A stretch of 64,000 nucleotides of DNA from Trematomus loennbergii (Eukaryota; Chordata; Actinopteri; Perciformes; Nototheniidae): positions 310,001-374,000 of the forward strand of contig JAAOOA010000096.1 of assembly GCA_012861695.1 (NCBI GenBank), given 5' to 3'. The notes beneath the pieces were generated by a model. That model worked only from the letters and a program-made list of their open reading frames with translations. It did not search any database and was not told the DNA's origin. Below, one piece after another: positions 47,631 to 58,875 of the stretch (within the stretch, counting starts at the first letter, position 1; the number at the start of each line of letters is the position of its first letter). A program made the position numbers and the translations under genes.

Positions 47631-50550
47631 CAGGGTTCCCCAATTATATTTACCAAAGGGCCAATTTTTGTCAAGCATGACAAGCTAAGGGCCAAAATGT
47701 TATGTGTCACCAAAAGTTGTTTACACTATGTGCAGATGTTACCTCTATTATAATTGTTGTAGTAGTGGCAGTAGTAATTAAACAAACCCTGTGTTGAGAG
47801 TAAAGGAAAAATGCATCCTTGAAACAAAATTAGACCGAAATAAACATTTATTAACAATAATAATAAATAAATGCTTTAACAAATACAAATGATTTTGCCG
47901 TGGTCTGATGGGGCATAACAATACTGTACAACAAAAATAAAAAACAACAGAGTGAACTCTGATCAAATAGTCAGACAGGTCGACATCCAATTCAGCAAAC
48001 ACTGTAACACACACACTGAGAAAGACAGGAAGACAAAGAGAGAGTTTCAGTTAGTTACTTTTATAATGTCATCCCAAAATACACCGCATTATTAGTTTTA
48101 ACATTTTTAAATATGTGTACCAAATAATATCAGGCTGTAAATAACAAATAGTATTGGTTTTTTTTAACTTTATTTTTAATATATTATTTTAATGTTGTAT
48201 TCAATTTGACCAGTGTGGGGCTGTTGTTAAAAGCCCTGCATTATCCAAGGTTTTTGCTCTCTCATTTTATTAATTTGTTTTTAATTACGCTGCGTAGCAT
48301 TTTATTTAGGAAGTTAATGTATATATAAAATATAACTATAAAATGGTTATTTTTGTCTTAATAATTATTATACCACAATAGAATTGACAAATTGCAAAAA
48401 TAAATTGATGTTGTTCACTCACCAATCAGTGAGAGAAGTGAGAGCGGCGGGATGAGGCAACCTGTCTGATATTGGGCTTGTATTCTGTTGTGGCCTGAGG
48501 CACTGTCCAAGATGTGCACTGGAGAGTCTGTTCCTGTCCTGGCTCTTGATAGCATTCATTGAAGAAAATCCTGATTCGCAGATGTATGTTGAGGGGAACA
48601 TTGTGAGTAGGAACATAGCAATAGCTCTGGTGTTTTTGAAACGAGCTTGGGGAACCACGTTGATCCAAAATTCACACACTGGTGCATCCTTGAGCTTTCA
48701 GCAACTCAGAGCTTCCCATCTCTAAGACCTCCATCTGAAGAGCTCCCTCTTCTATGGAAGGCACCAGCCTTTTGGCCTCTCCAGTCCACTGCCCGTCTGC
48801 TGACACAGAGAACGGCTGTCTGAGGAAGAGGAGGATGTCACCTGAGATTTTAGGGGAGCTTTCAAATCGCTCCTTGAAGTTTTCTGCCAGTTTTTACACA
48901 AAATTCTTCATTACTGGATCTTCCGGCATTTAATTCTTCTCGCAGTGCTCACGCAGACGTGGAAAGTGCGGCTTCCTCCCATGAATGTCTCTCTCCAAAA
49001 GGTGCAGCTTTGACCGAAAAGCTTCAACCGCCTCGTACATCTCAGCAACAGTGTGGTTCTTGCCTTGCAGCTGCAGGTTAAGGTGATTTAGATGAGACAT
49101 GATGTCACACAAAAAATTAACATCTGCTATCACCTTGGTGTCAGTTAAAAAGCTCAAAAACTCATGGGCTTTTTGGCTCTGCAGGCTTGATAAGAACGAC
49201 ACCAGTTCTTCACGCAGGTTGCACACCCTCTCCAACACACGGCCCTTGCTCAGCCAGCGAACATCGTTGTGTAGTAAGAGAGCCTTGTGTTCAGATGACA
49301 TTTCCTCTAGCAACGATCTAAAAAGGCGATGCTGCAGACTAGAGCTCTCACGCACAAAGTTAACCAGTCTCGTCACAGTATCCATCGTTTCTTAAATTTT
49401 TCCACACAGTTTTGCGCACAACACTGATTTGTGAATGATGCAGTGAAATGTCAGGAGCGCCGGGTTAACGGCGGAAAGCCTGCTTACCAAGCCTTTGTGC
49501 TTTCCAACCATCGACGGAGCCCCGTCGGTTACAACAGAGACGATTTGACTCACATTCAAACCATTATTTTCGAAGAACTGTGTCAGCTCGTGGAAGATTA
49601 TTTCCCCGGTCGTGCGCCCGGGCAGAGTAAGCAAACACAGCAGTTCTTCCCGGAATATCTTCCCATCAAAATATCGTACGAACACAGACAGCTGTTTCAT
49701 GTCAGTTCGGTCACAGGACGAGTCTATGGCTAGGGATATAGCCTCTGTTTTCTTCAAATCCGTGAGTAGAAAAACACTCCTCCGCTAAAACCTCTACTCT
49801 TCTGGTTGCCGTGTTAGCCAACAGCGGCACCTGCTTTAATAGCTCTACAACCTTTTTTTGTTGTTTTTCATCAGGATTTAAGACTTCACGAGCCATGTCT
49901 ATCGCACACCGTTTAATGAACTCGGCATCAGCAAACGGCTTCCTCCAAGAGACGTGCAATGAGGCAGCTGTTGCGCTCTCTTGTGCCGATGTTGTTTTCA
50001 ACATTGTGGAAAAAGAGTGCTTGTATGATGCAAGCAAACCTGCTATCTTTTGTGTGCGCTGGTCGGATTTCTCTGAATAGTTAGATTAAAACTGGCAGCA
50101 TGAATAGAGGTGAAGTGCCGCTTCAGGTTGTCTGATTTGATTACAGCTACATTCTGCATGCAAATCAAACAAATCGGTTTAGCATTGGCGTGGTCCGGTA
50201 AAAAAAAACAATACTTCTCAGTCCAGTCAGTTTTGAACTGACTGTTCTCCTGGTCTACCTTCCTCTTCTTAGTGAATTCCATCCTGGGTTTGAGTTATCC
50301 ACGGTCCGTTAGTGTCATGTTGGTCAATCGCTGGGCTGGGATGACAGGCGGCTAGCTGGCGAGCTATTGATTATATGTGTTTGCCGCTATTCCAGGTGGT
50401 TACGAGTGTCGACGGAGGTCAAAATAAAGCGAAACCGCGGACATTTCATTAATATGTTATAACAAGTGAATGCCAGTAGATCAGCGCGGGCCATGCATTT
50501 GCCTCTCGTGGGCCGGATCTGGCCCGCGGGCCGCTAATTGGGGTTGGCTG
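47631..50550 (-). mobile_element. hAT (ZBED5/FAM200-like) element, 2.9 kb
   Basis: The left end is CAGGGTTCCCCAATTATATT; the right end AATTGGGGTTGGCTG is inverted with mismatches. Perfect 8-bp TSDs GTCTAAGC lie at 47623-47630 and 50551-50558. Near the right end GGCCCGCGGGCC adds a strong palindrome. It carries a nearly full-length but broken transposase on the minus strand. Confidence 0.93.
48419..50282 (-). pseudogene. hAT transposase, nearly full length, broken
   Basis: Starts MEFTKKRKVDQENSQFKTDW, then a BED-like finger with CLIC and HFTSIH. The next segment (50037-49711) has WRKPFADAEFIKRC and LLANTATRRVE. The catalytic domain has LAIDSSCDRTDMKQL (first Asp), SVVTDGAPSMVGKHKG (second Asp), CIIHKSVLC and LHNDVRWLSKGRV. 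The C-terminus has FPSTYICESGFSSMNAIKSQ (hATC with the conserved Glu region). The type resembles the ZBED5/FAM200/GTF2IRD2-related group of hAT transposases, which cut and paste DNA. Breaks: frame shift near 50040, shift back near 49750, stop near 49388, stop near 48928, shift near 48675. Confidence 0.9.
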
Positions 50551-50589
50551 GTCTAAGCCTATAGTAGCAAAACTAGGGGCTGAATCCAA

Positions 50590-51290
50590 TCAGCCCTAAC
50601 TATAAGCTTTATCAAAAAGGAAGGTCTTAAGGGCACTCTTAAAAACGGATAGGGTGTCTGCCGACCGAACACAAACTGGAAGCTGATTCCACAAATGTGG
50701 AGCTTGATAAGAAAAGGCTCTGGCTCCCATTGTACTTTTAGAGACTCTAGGAACAACCAACAACCCTGCATTCTTGGAACGCAATGCCCTAGTAGGACAG
50801 TAGGGTATAATGAGTTATTTAAGGTAAGATGGCGCCTGCCCATTAAGGGCTTTGTAGACGAGAAGAATAATTTTATATTCTATCCTGTGTTCTATAGGGA
50901 GCCATGTAAGGCAGCCAGAACAGGAGTAATGTGGTCCCTTTTCCTAACTCTGGTTAGTACACGTGCTGCAGCATTTTGAATCAGCTGAAGCGACTTAACT
51001 GACTTCTTGGTACACCCTGATAATAAAGAGTTACATAATCCAGCCTTGAAGTAACAAATGCATGGATAGTTTCTCTGCATCGTTTTGAGGCAAGATATGC
51101 CTGATTTTTGCAATGTTACGTAGATGAAAGAAGGCTGTCCTTGAGATTGATTTTATGAGGGCGTTAAAGGATAAATCCTGATCAAATATAACACCAAGAT
51201 TCCTTACAGTCTCACTGGAGGCCAAATGAATGCCATCCATAGTTAATATATCTTTAGATAGTTTGTAGATTCTTTGGGCAGAGTACAATA
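50590..51290 (-). pseudogene. LINE polymerase C-terminal domain, several shifts
   Basis: Pieces in different frames: NLGVIFDQDLSFNALIKSI and FFHLRNIAKIRHILPQ, then [20 protein letters not shown] and ITPVLAALH, then the HLWNQLPVCVRSADTLSVFK equivalent of the terminal LWN-LP motif. It follows the main frame at 51254-52195 after a shift near 51280. This is the thumb and C-terminal portion of the LINE at 46967-52437. Confidence 0.8.
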
Positions 51291-52195
51291 ACTTCAGTTT
51301 TGGCCGTGTTTAACATAAAAAAATATAAGGTCATCCACGTTTTTAAGTCCTTGAGGCAGTCTTGAATAGTATTTAGATGATTGGTTTCATCAGGCTTTAT
51401 GGATAAATATAGTTGAGTATCATCTGCATAACATTGAAAATGTACAGAGTGATTGCTTATAATATTGCCAAACGGAAGCATATATAATGTGAACAAAATA
51501 GGTCCAAGCACTGAGCCCTGTGGCACTCCATGGCTAACTTTGGTTTGCATGGAAGATTCATCGTTGACACATACAAACTGAGAGCGTTCAGATAGATAGG
51601 ACCTAAACCAGCCTAAAGCAGTTCCCTTTATGCCAACTAAGTGCTCTAGTCTTTGCAATAGGATATCATGGTCGATAGTATCAAATGCAGCACTGAGATC
51701 GACCAAGACAAGAATAGAGACAAGTCCTTTGTCTGAGGCTATTAGAAGGTAATTTGTGACTTTAACCAGAGCTGTCTCTGTGCTATGATGTGAGCTACCA
51801 ATAACCAGAGTTGGCTTCTCAGCAGGTGCCTCGCTGAGTGGGGAAAATCTGTTAGATACGTGAACTGGTTGGTGGGGACCTGCGGGTCTCACGTTATGCC
51901 CCTTCTTAACTATCACCCAGTCTCCCTGCTGCTCGGGAGTTGCCGGGGGACGGCTAGTAGGAGCTACCTCTTGCCGGTCCGCACCGACTAATATGGGCTT
52001 TACTGTAGCTGAGTTACTTTCTAAAATGCGGAGCCGGGCTTCTATGGCTATGATTCCCGCCTCCAACCTAGCAACTATACTACATTTAACACATGTATCG
52101 GTACCAGTAAAGGAGGTAGGAAGTAACCAAACATGAGACAGGTAGAGCACCTGTCTCATCCGAGGGTGGGGAAAAGAGCCATGGCTAGCTATCAA
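51254..52195 (-). pseudogene. LINE ORF1 N-terminus fused in frame to RT by deletion
   Basis: A 313-residue open frame. Residues about 30-150 have CVKCSIVARLEAGIIAIEAR, WVIVKKGHNVRP, VSNRFSPLSEAP and TLVIGSS, the lead-in to the esterase-like domain of L2/CR1 ORF1. Then, without a break, HHSTETALVKVTNYLL and [35 protein letters not shown] and CYADDTQLYLSI of the RT. The esterase domain, the rest of ORF1, the endonuclease and the RT N-terminus are missing. The junction lies near 51790, and the frame is preserved across it. The start methionine is arbitrary. ORF1 binds element RNA and RT copies it. Whether this hybrid was ever made is unknown. Confidence 0.8.
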
Positions 52196-52445
52196 GCTAA
52201 AGTAGCTACCGTTAGCAAACCCGAAAGGAGTGTAAGCAACTATGGAGTTACAGTCGCTAAGAGAAGGAGAGTTGTGAGCCCTTAAGCTGTAGTAACGTGT
52301 GATTACAACGTCAGGTAGCTGCCGTGATCAAGAATTTTAAAACGATCGATTTAAGTTAAGATAGTATAAGCAATCAGCAGCAGAACAGACACACAGGATA
52401 CCCGGAGGTGACAACAACAACCGGAAGTGACAACACGCTTACCGC

Positions 52446-53382
52446 CAGAGTTGGGTGTAACGCGTTACGCGTTACTGTAATAATATTACTTTTGTCGGTA
52501 ACGGAGTAGTGTAACGCGTTACTTTTATAATTCAGTAATCACACTACAGTTACTAACATTGCCCCGACACGCGTTACTTCGTTACTTTTATCAAATCAGT
52601 CATAATCACACTGACAGACAAGAGGGGTTTCCGCCGAAGATTTATATGTACGTAATCTGCGCGACTTGCGCATCCACATCCCCACGTGCAGTGCTGCATA
52701 AACATGGCAGAGTCAGCGATAACTTTCGAGGGGTGGAGGTATGCCCATTATTTTGAGTTCGTCCGAAGAATAGACAGGAATGTGACGGTGAGGTGCAAAC
52801 TGTGTCCAGGCCAGAAGCTGTTATCCACTGCTGCAAACACCACGTCAAACCTCAACAAACACCTGCAAAGAACACATGCTAAGGTGAAGCTAATAGCTAA
52901 GGACCGGACCCCCGAACCCAGAGTGAGGATGTTGTGAGTCGCCGCCGCCGACTCCGAAGCGGCACAAATTAGAATTTGGAGGACCGGTAACCAAAGCAGA
53001 GATGGACAGGCTTGTAGCATCCTTCATAGTAGAGGTAATGTTGCCCATTTGCACAGTGGAATCACCATCGCATCGTTCAGAGATATACTGCGCAAAATAC
53101 AGATAGCAGGAGACAGAGGAGCCATGTCAGAGCTATCTGGATCAGTCTTATGCGACAATGGAAACTGAACTAAAGAGAACATTTGAAACTTTAGCAGTCT
53201 GCGTGATCTGCCTGTAGGGAGGGGCGGGCCGGCCCTGCGAGTAAAGTAACGAGGAAAGTAACGAGTAAAGTAACGAGTTACTTTATGTAGAGAGTAACGA
53301 AGTAGTGTAATATATACTTTTTTTTAAAAGTAATATGTAATATGTAATATATAACTTTTTTTTAGTAACGACCCCATCTCTG
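52446..53382 (+). mobile_element. hAT with GTAACGCGTTAC ends, 937 bp
   Basis: The left end is CAGAGTTGGGTGTAACGCGT, and the right end CCCCATCTCTG is inverted. TSDs CTTACCGC (52438-52445) and CTTACGGC (53383-53390) match at 7 of 8. AAGTAACGAGTAAAGTAACG-type repeats sit subterminally. Only a BED finger survives of the transposase. The related end at 1010-1106 belongs to the same group. Confidence 0.88.
52704..52937 (+). CDS. BED zinc finger fragment of hAT transposase
   Basis: 77 residues: MAESAITFEGWRYAHYFEFV, then a finger with CKLCPGQK and KHLQRTH. The C2-H2 spacing and the basic flank fit a BED finger that contacts transposon ends. The frame stops at 52937, and what follows (for example AAQIRIWRTGNQS-like text in another frame near 52955) does not continue convincingly. 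The catalytic and dimerisation domains are absent, consistent with an internally deleted nonautonomous element. The start at 52704 is the first methionine before the conserved W/F-rich lead. Confidence 0.65.
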   Translation: MAESAITFEGWRYAHYFEFVRRIDRNVTVRCKLCPGQKLLSTAANTTSNLNKHLQRTHAKVKLIAKDRTPEPRVRML

Positions 53383-53390
53383 CTTACGGC

Positions 53391-54330
53391 AATAGTGAGG
53401 GTCCGTGTAGGAACGGAGGATGAAGACTGCTACTACAGATTAACTCTTTATGTTGACGTTATTGTTGTAAAATATCTGTTATATATTATCCATATAGCCT
53501 CCTCATGTGTTTAAGAAGGTACATTAACTGGACTGTTACATACTTTCTCTCTAGTGTGGATTCAAACTCCCACCTTAATAAACCTCACATAAAAAACGTA
53601 TCCGCTCGCTCCCTTCTTAAAATGTCTTGAGGGAAAATAGCGATAAAGTAGCGGGGTGGGCTTGTACCCCCGGCCCTATTAATTGGCTGGGCCGCAGGGG
53701 CCCTGGGGCCGAGCTTGTTACCTGTTTGAAGAAAGGCGATTAATGTCTCCCCCTTTGACCAAGCCGGCTCTCAGCCCCAGTCTGCGGAGACGCTCTCTAA
53801 TTAATCCACTCTCACTGTTGTAATAGGCCCTTCCTCAGGGAGCACTCGGCCTCAGCTATAAGCCCCCCAAATACGATTTCTCTCTTACATGGTAAACAAC
53901 AAGCCCTCTCACGGGGCGGCCAGAGATAAAGCAGGATGAATTTGAAGGATGCGTAGAAGAGAACAGAGGAGGAATAATGTTATTCTGTACTACCTCAGGA
54001 AGAGATGCTGCTGACAGTCATTGGTGTCGATTAGTTACATTGCTACACTGTAGCAAGAAATGGACTGAAGTGATGTTACTTCATACATCACAGCAATTTA
54101 TTGTTTTATTTAAAGGGTAAGACGAAATGTAAAGGAAGATCCTGGAGCTAAAAGCAAGCTGCATTTAACTATTGTGACATGTCAACAGTAATGCCGCACA
54201 ACTGAAGTGATTTCTTTTTTAAATTGAGTTTGCAAATAGCCACATTATCCTGTTTAGCAAAGTGCTTGGCTATTCACAAACGATTCTGTACATCACTACA
54301 TAAGAGCACATTCTGGCAGCAATGGAAAAT
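53391..54330. promoter_or_regulatory. Intergenic; candidate conserved block at about 53600-53960
   Basis: The block at 53600-53960 is GC-balanced, non-repetitive and includes CTATTAATTGGCTGGG (CCAAT-like with TAATT), CCCCTTTGACC and CTCTAATTAATCCAC. No coding. It resembles developmental non-coding elements in texture; this is only a suggestion. The rest is plain AT-rich DNA. Confidence 0.25.
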
Positions 54331-55258
54331 GAAGATTCAAGATTCAAAGATTCATTGTCATGTCATATACATAACTACGGTGTAGTTATGCAATGAATTA
54401 AACACTTAGGTCATAGGTTCCTCAACAGCACAATTACAAGACATACATTTTTTTAAATAAGATAGTCCAAAACATTTAAATAGTGCAAGCTCAGGTGTTT
54501 AATAGTGCCTGTGGGATGAAACTGTCCTGAGTCTGATGGTTTTAGTCCTGATGCTGCGGTACCGCCTGCCAGACGGCAGCGGACAGAACAGTTTGTTGCT
54601 GGGGTGATGGGTGTCTTTGATAATCCTGAGGGCTTTCTTCCTGAGCCGCTGGAGTAGAGGTCCTCCATGGATGGCAGCTCTGTCCTGGTGATGTGCTGTG
54701 CAGTTTTCACCACCCTCAGTAGAGTCTTACGGCTGAGGGCGGTGCAGCTGCCGTACCAGGATGTGATGCAGCCTGTCAGGATACAATCTATGGTGCACCT
54801 GTAGAAGGTCAGGATCCTCTCTATGGTTCACCTGTAGAAGGTCAGGATGCTTTCTATGGTGCACCTGTAGAAGGTCAGGATACAATCTATGGTGCACCTG
54901 TAGAAGGTCAGGATACTCTCTATGGTGCACCTGTAGAAGGTCAGGATACTCTCTATGGTGCACCTGTAGAAGGTCAGGATCCTCTCTATGGTGCACCTGT
55001 AGAAGGTCAGGATCCTCTGTATGGTGCACCTGTAGAAGGTCAGGATCCTCTCTATGGTGCACCTGTAGAAGGTCAGGATCCTCTCTATGGTGCACCTGTA
55101 GAAGTTGTAGAGTATCCTGAAGGCCATGTTGAACCTCCAAAGCCTGCAGAGGAAGAAGAGCCGCTGTCGAGCTGTTTTGGTGATGGTGTTAGTATGATGA
55201 GTCCATGTCAGGTCCTCAGTGATGTGGATACCGAGGAAACTGAAGCTGCTGACTCTCT
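54331..55258 (-). mobile_element. L2/CR1-like LINE 3' fragment, second copy with 33-bp array
   Basis: Sister of the element at 8711-11040. Its 3' end (plus strand about 54331) has AAGATTCAAGATTCAAAG repeats and the perfect hairpin CATAACTACGG...GTAGTTATG (54371-54391). The coding part has FSFLGIHITEDLTWTHH, RLFFLCRLWRFNMAFRI, the array, then CITSWYGSC and VVKTAQHITRTELPSMED. Several stops and shifts; for example, one array unit has TGA from a C-to-A change. The 5' end abuts an unrelated LINE at 55259. Confidence 0.87.
54774..55103 (-). repeat. 33-bp minisatellite, 10 copies inside LINE ORF
   Basis: Ten units of exactly 33 bp on the minus strand, the same unit and phase as the 38-copy array at 9226-10479 (FYRCTIESILT type). 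Variant units include CTIQ and CTIDC. One unit has a stop in the RT frame, while the second sense frame (VHHREDPDLLQ) stays open across all of them. Confidence 0.96.
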
Positions 55259-56960
55259 CCAAGCACACAGATGACCACAGGCATGAACCAATGGTCATAC
55301 CATCAGACATGCACCTATTCCTAAACCAGAGCATCTGTTTGAGGACAGCCCTCCAAGGTAGAGCGAGAAAACAGAACAACTTGAATGACATCCGTGCATA
55401 AAGCTGGTATACCAGGCTTCTCAGGATGCTTAGAACACACAAGCATGATATGGCATCAGATTCAAGCAGCAGAAAGGGAAGGAAGAGTTGCACATCTTAT
55501 TCCTGGATTTTGGATCAGTCCCATATACTCTCCTCTGGACAGCCTTTGAGTTTCTCCATGTGCCAGGAACTACTTCCAAGATCTGCAGTTCTGCATTACA
55601 ACATCAGAGGTACATCATGGCAATCTTAAGAAATAGGAATAATGGCTGGTTGTACCATCTCCCCTCTAGCCTTCAACATGGCAATATAACTGATCATCCA
55701 AGCATCAAAATGGGTTGTAGGAGAAGAACGGCTGCAATCTGGAATGAGGTTGCCACCCATCCATGCTTACATGGACGACATGACAACCCTGACATCAACC
55801 ATCCCATGCACTAAGCGACTGCTGGAAAAACTTAATTACAACATAACTTGGGCTGGGATGAAGTTCAAACTAAAAATCCAGCAGCATATCCATCATCCGA
55901 GGCAAAATCACAGGCCAGAGGTTTCATATCAACAGAAACCCCATTCCGTTGGTATCTGAGTTGCCAGTCAAGAGCTTCGTTTTCGGACCAGAGCGACCAA
56001 CTGAAGGAAGAAAGCATCAAAGGCCTTGTTTGCATAGACAAGACCCTACTTCCTTGCAAGTTGTAACTGTGGTGCCTGCAGTTCGGATTGATTCCTCGGC
56101 TTGTGTGGCCTCTGACGGTCTATGAGGTTCTCATCACCAAAGTTGAGAAGTTAGAGAGAACGATAACTTTATAAATCAAAAAGTGGCTTGGACTCCCTCA
56201 TTGCCTCAGCAGTATAGGCTTATGTGGGAATGGTGCTAAAGAACTGCCTGTCTCCAGCCTCACTGCACAGTACAAATGCACCAAGGTGAGGTTGGAGATG
56301 ACCCTGACAGAGTCTCAGGATGTGGTAATACGATCAGCTGCACCATGACTAGTAACAGGGTGGAAGTGGACCCAATACAAGGCTGTACAACAGACAAAAG
56401 CTGCTCTCAAACATGGTCACATGGTAGTTCAGGTGCAGCAGGGAAGAGGTGGGTTTGATCTCCAGTCAAGTCGACCTACATGGCACAAGGCATCATCCGG
56501 AGAGAGAAGAAAGCTGGTGGTAGCAGAGATCCAGCAGCAGGAAGAGGCAGAGCGATGCGCACAGGCAGTCTGGAGGCACAACCAGGTTATTCGAAAACCA
56601 GCAATTATTCTGGAAGGAGGGAGAACTACCACCAATGCCCTCCCACCAACATCCAGAAGTGAACCTGCTGGACACGGCTCAAGACTGGAATATGTAAGTT
56701 GAAGCTCACCTCTCTTCCCGCCAGAGATCCTCACAACCAATATCAGGCCAGATTTGATCATGTGGTCAACCTTACAAAAGTCCTTGTACATTGTCAAAAT
56801 AACTGTACCATGGGAGGCTGCAGTTGACGAAGCGTACAAATGGAAATGTTTTAAGTAGTCGAATATAGCAGCCGAGGCAGTACAGCGTGGGTTTGGAAAA
56901 CGCAGGTTCTCCCAGTGGAGGTCGGCTGCAGAGGCTTTGTGGTCCGATAAATCACCAGGC
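55259..56960 (+). pseudogene. R2/NeSL-like LINE, RT through nuclease domain, decayed
   Basis: Scattered frames give MIWHQIQAAERE, LFLDFGSVPYTLLWTAFEFL, CTISPLAFNM and RLPPIHAYMDDMTTLTST (YMDD, the RT catalytic box), KRLLEKLNYNITWAGMKFK, HQGEVGDDPD, VQQGRGGFDL, RPTWHKASSGERRKLVVAEI, then PPEILTTNIRPDLIMWS and KITVPWEAAVDEAYKWK, which fits the RPD...PWE core of the restriction-like endonuclease. The order and motifs match the piece at 30706-31814 but cover more of the protein. The 3' part is cut by the TTAA element at 56964. Clade is inference. Highly decayed; not functional. Confidence 0.72.
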
Positions 56961-56967
56961 TTCTTAA

Positions 56968-57617
56968 CCAGTTGAGCCCCGAGCCTGTTTTTCAGGCCTC
57001 AGGCTTGAAAATGACATTCCCAGAACAATTGACTATATCTTCACTTCTAAAAGGGGTAAATTAATAATCTTTTTTCTCAAAGCAATGATAAACCTGTGAG
57101 TTGGATGTAGAAAAGTCAGAATCAATATAGAATTTTTTTATTTTAAAGTAAATTCAGATTGAACAAAAATGTAAATTATAGTGTCCGTCCAAAAAAAAAA
57201 CATTACTTATAGTGAAAACTACCCTTGAATGATGGGATAGTAGACTAAAAGCTTTAGGAATCCAAACTATAACATATAATAAGTACCCTGTATCAAGATT
57301 GATGCAAAACAAGTGACATTTTACCTTTTTAGAGAGATTTTGAAAGACACTTCTGGGGTCATTTGGGTGCATTTTCCATATCTCTGCCCCCCTCGGTCGA
57401 TTTTGATGATTGACACCTCTTTTTAACCGATAGAGCCAATAGAATCGAGGGGAAGTTCCTAAAATCCATCTAAACATTACCCATTGGTGAATGAGTGATG
57501 CGTAGCCAGAATGCTGTCATACACTCTCGTAGCAGCTAATATGAAATCTCCGTTATTGACATAAATATGAAGATGGATTATCAGTAATAATTTCAAAGTG
57601 ACACAGACACATTGGAT
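56968..57617 (+). mobile_element. TTAA-flanked element, copy 3, truncated
   Basis: Begins after TTAA (56964-56967) with CCAGTTGAGCCCCGAGCCTG and follows copy 2 (14292 onward) with about 10-15% differences by eye. The far terminus is missing; a hAT end follows at 57623. It landed in the R2/NeSL-like LINE. Confidence 0.8.
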
Positions 57618-57622
57618 TAACC

Positions 57623-57712
57623 CAGTGTTTCTCAAAGTGGGGGGCGTGCCCCCCCTGGGGGGCGCAGAGGCATGACAGGGGGGGCGCGAGAGACCAGGAG
57701 GAAAAATGGTTA
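57623..57712 (+). mobile_element. hAT end fragment with strong hairpin
   Basis: CAGTGTTTCTCAAAGTGGGG is a common fish hAT terminus, followed by GGGGGGCGTGCCCCCC and further G/C blocks able to fold. Only one end is visible. Confidence 0.6.
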
Positions 57713-58085
57713 TTAAAAATAATATATATCATAATTTGAAATATTATTGATTCGAAAATAATATGATACAGTACAGTATGTACCAGTCTGACCCGTTTCA
57801 GTTTCTGCTTGTAAACAGGCAGCAGCAGCAGTGAGATGTGGTCTGGTTTGCAGAAGGGAGGATGAGGGAGAGCTATATATCCATGTCGGAAAGGGGAATA
57901 AACATGGTCCGCGCGTCGGGCAGCTGATGTGTTGGTAGCCCTTCGGCAGGACTTTCCTCATATTGCCGGTGTTAAAGTCTCCAGCGACAATGAAAGCCAC
58001 CTCTGGCCGTGAAGTCTTTGTCCTGTCGATAACACCATATAGCTCGTGCAGTGCTGTCAGCGTGAGGTGGAACATACACTGCTGT
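57713..58085 (-). pseudogene. LINE APE-type endonuclease fragment
   Basis: The minus-strand frame has FHLTLTALHELYGVID, EVAFIVAGDFNTGNMRKVLP and YQHISCPTRG. AGDFN is the conserved catalytic box of the apurinic-like endonuclease that nicks target DNA for L2/CR1/jockey LINEs. The following catalytic histidine region is lost in a shifted, Pro-rich stretch. Stand-alone fragment of about 370 bp; the other LINE parts are not adjacent. Confidence 0.75.
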
Positions 58086-58134
58086 TAGCACAACCGATGT
58101 AAATTTCCTCGATAGATGAAAAAGGCTGCCATAC

Positions 58135-58310
58135 GATCATGAGATGCTCCGGTGCCTTGCTCAAGGGCACAATCGCAATACCCAGGAGATGAACCAAGTA
58201 CCAATACCAAGTACTCACTACTTTTGTCTGTTTTGGGACTTGAGCCGGCCGGCCACCCTCCGTTTCCCAAGACCAATCCTACTGAACTACTTCTGCCCCA
58301 AACAAAGTGA
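58135..58310 (+). repeat. Fish interspersed repeat with GCCTTGCTCAAGGGCAC core
   Basis: CCGGTGCCTTGCTCAAGGGC, CCAGGAGATGAACC, GGGACTTGAGCCGGCC, CCTCCGTTTCCCAAG and CTACTGAACTAC occur in the order I know from a common teleost interspersed repeat. It contains a tRNA B-box-like GGGACTTGA. The class is uncertain. Confidence 0.5.
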
Positions 58311-58672
58311 TGATGCGAGACAGCTGTTCATATATTTTGTACTTACCTTTATATATACAGTTTGTGGTACTAACAATACTCAATGTGGGTTAATGCAACC
58401 ATGACCAACCATTTTCTTTCTTACTCTAACCAAGAGATCTTTGAAAACCACGCCTAAACCCTTCCTGATAATACTTTAACTAGTGAGATTTCAGCGTCCA
58501 AACCTAAATAAAACATAGCCATGGCAGGAATATGTTGTGAATTTTAAACAGTTTTGTTGTGTAATAACAAAATATGTGTTGAGTTCATTTGTTCTGCTCT
58601 TTATGACTCGCTGTATCATCATCAGTAAGGGGGGCTCCAATTACTTGGCCACAGATTGATGTTTGCCTTTGT
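58311..58672. other. Intergenic sequence
   Basis: No gene recognised. Confidence 0.5.
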
Positions 58673-58875
58673 ATGAAGTTAACTTGTTAACCTAACCCAA
58701 CGAAATACCTCCAACTCCAGATAGATCCCAGGCTTCGTCTCCTCCGCCAGCGAGGGCAAACAATCGGGGCCACAACAGGCACAGCCAGCTCCAATCTCCC
58801 CACCACCGGCAGCCTGCCTCATCCACAACCCCCGGCCACTCACCGCGGCGCACTCGGCACGCCTCTCCGACGAAT

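Larger units (their letters stand above)
46967..52437 (-). mobile_element. L2-like LINE with ORF1 remnant, split by hAT and internally deleted
   Basis: The 3' end at 46967 has (TCAA)n, and on the minus strand GGGCTATATAAATAAACATT, the shared LINE tail. The 3' UTR runs to 47630, is interrupted by a hAT (47631-50550, TSD GTCTAAGC), and resumes at 50559. Coding sequence runs from about 50590 to 52195, followed by a GC-mixed 5' region up to the second hAT at 52446. About 2.5 kb remains of what should be a longer element. Confidence 0.85.

Noticed and set aside
58150..58300. Possible tRNA gene from a B-box-like GGGACTTGA
   Set aside because: No A box at proper spacing and no cloverleaf; it belongs to an interspersed repeat.
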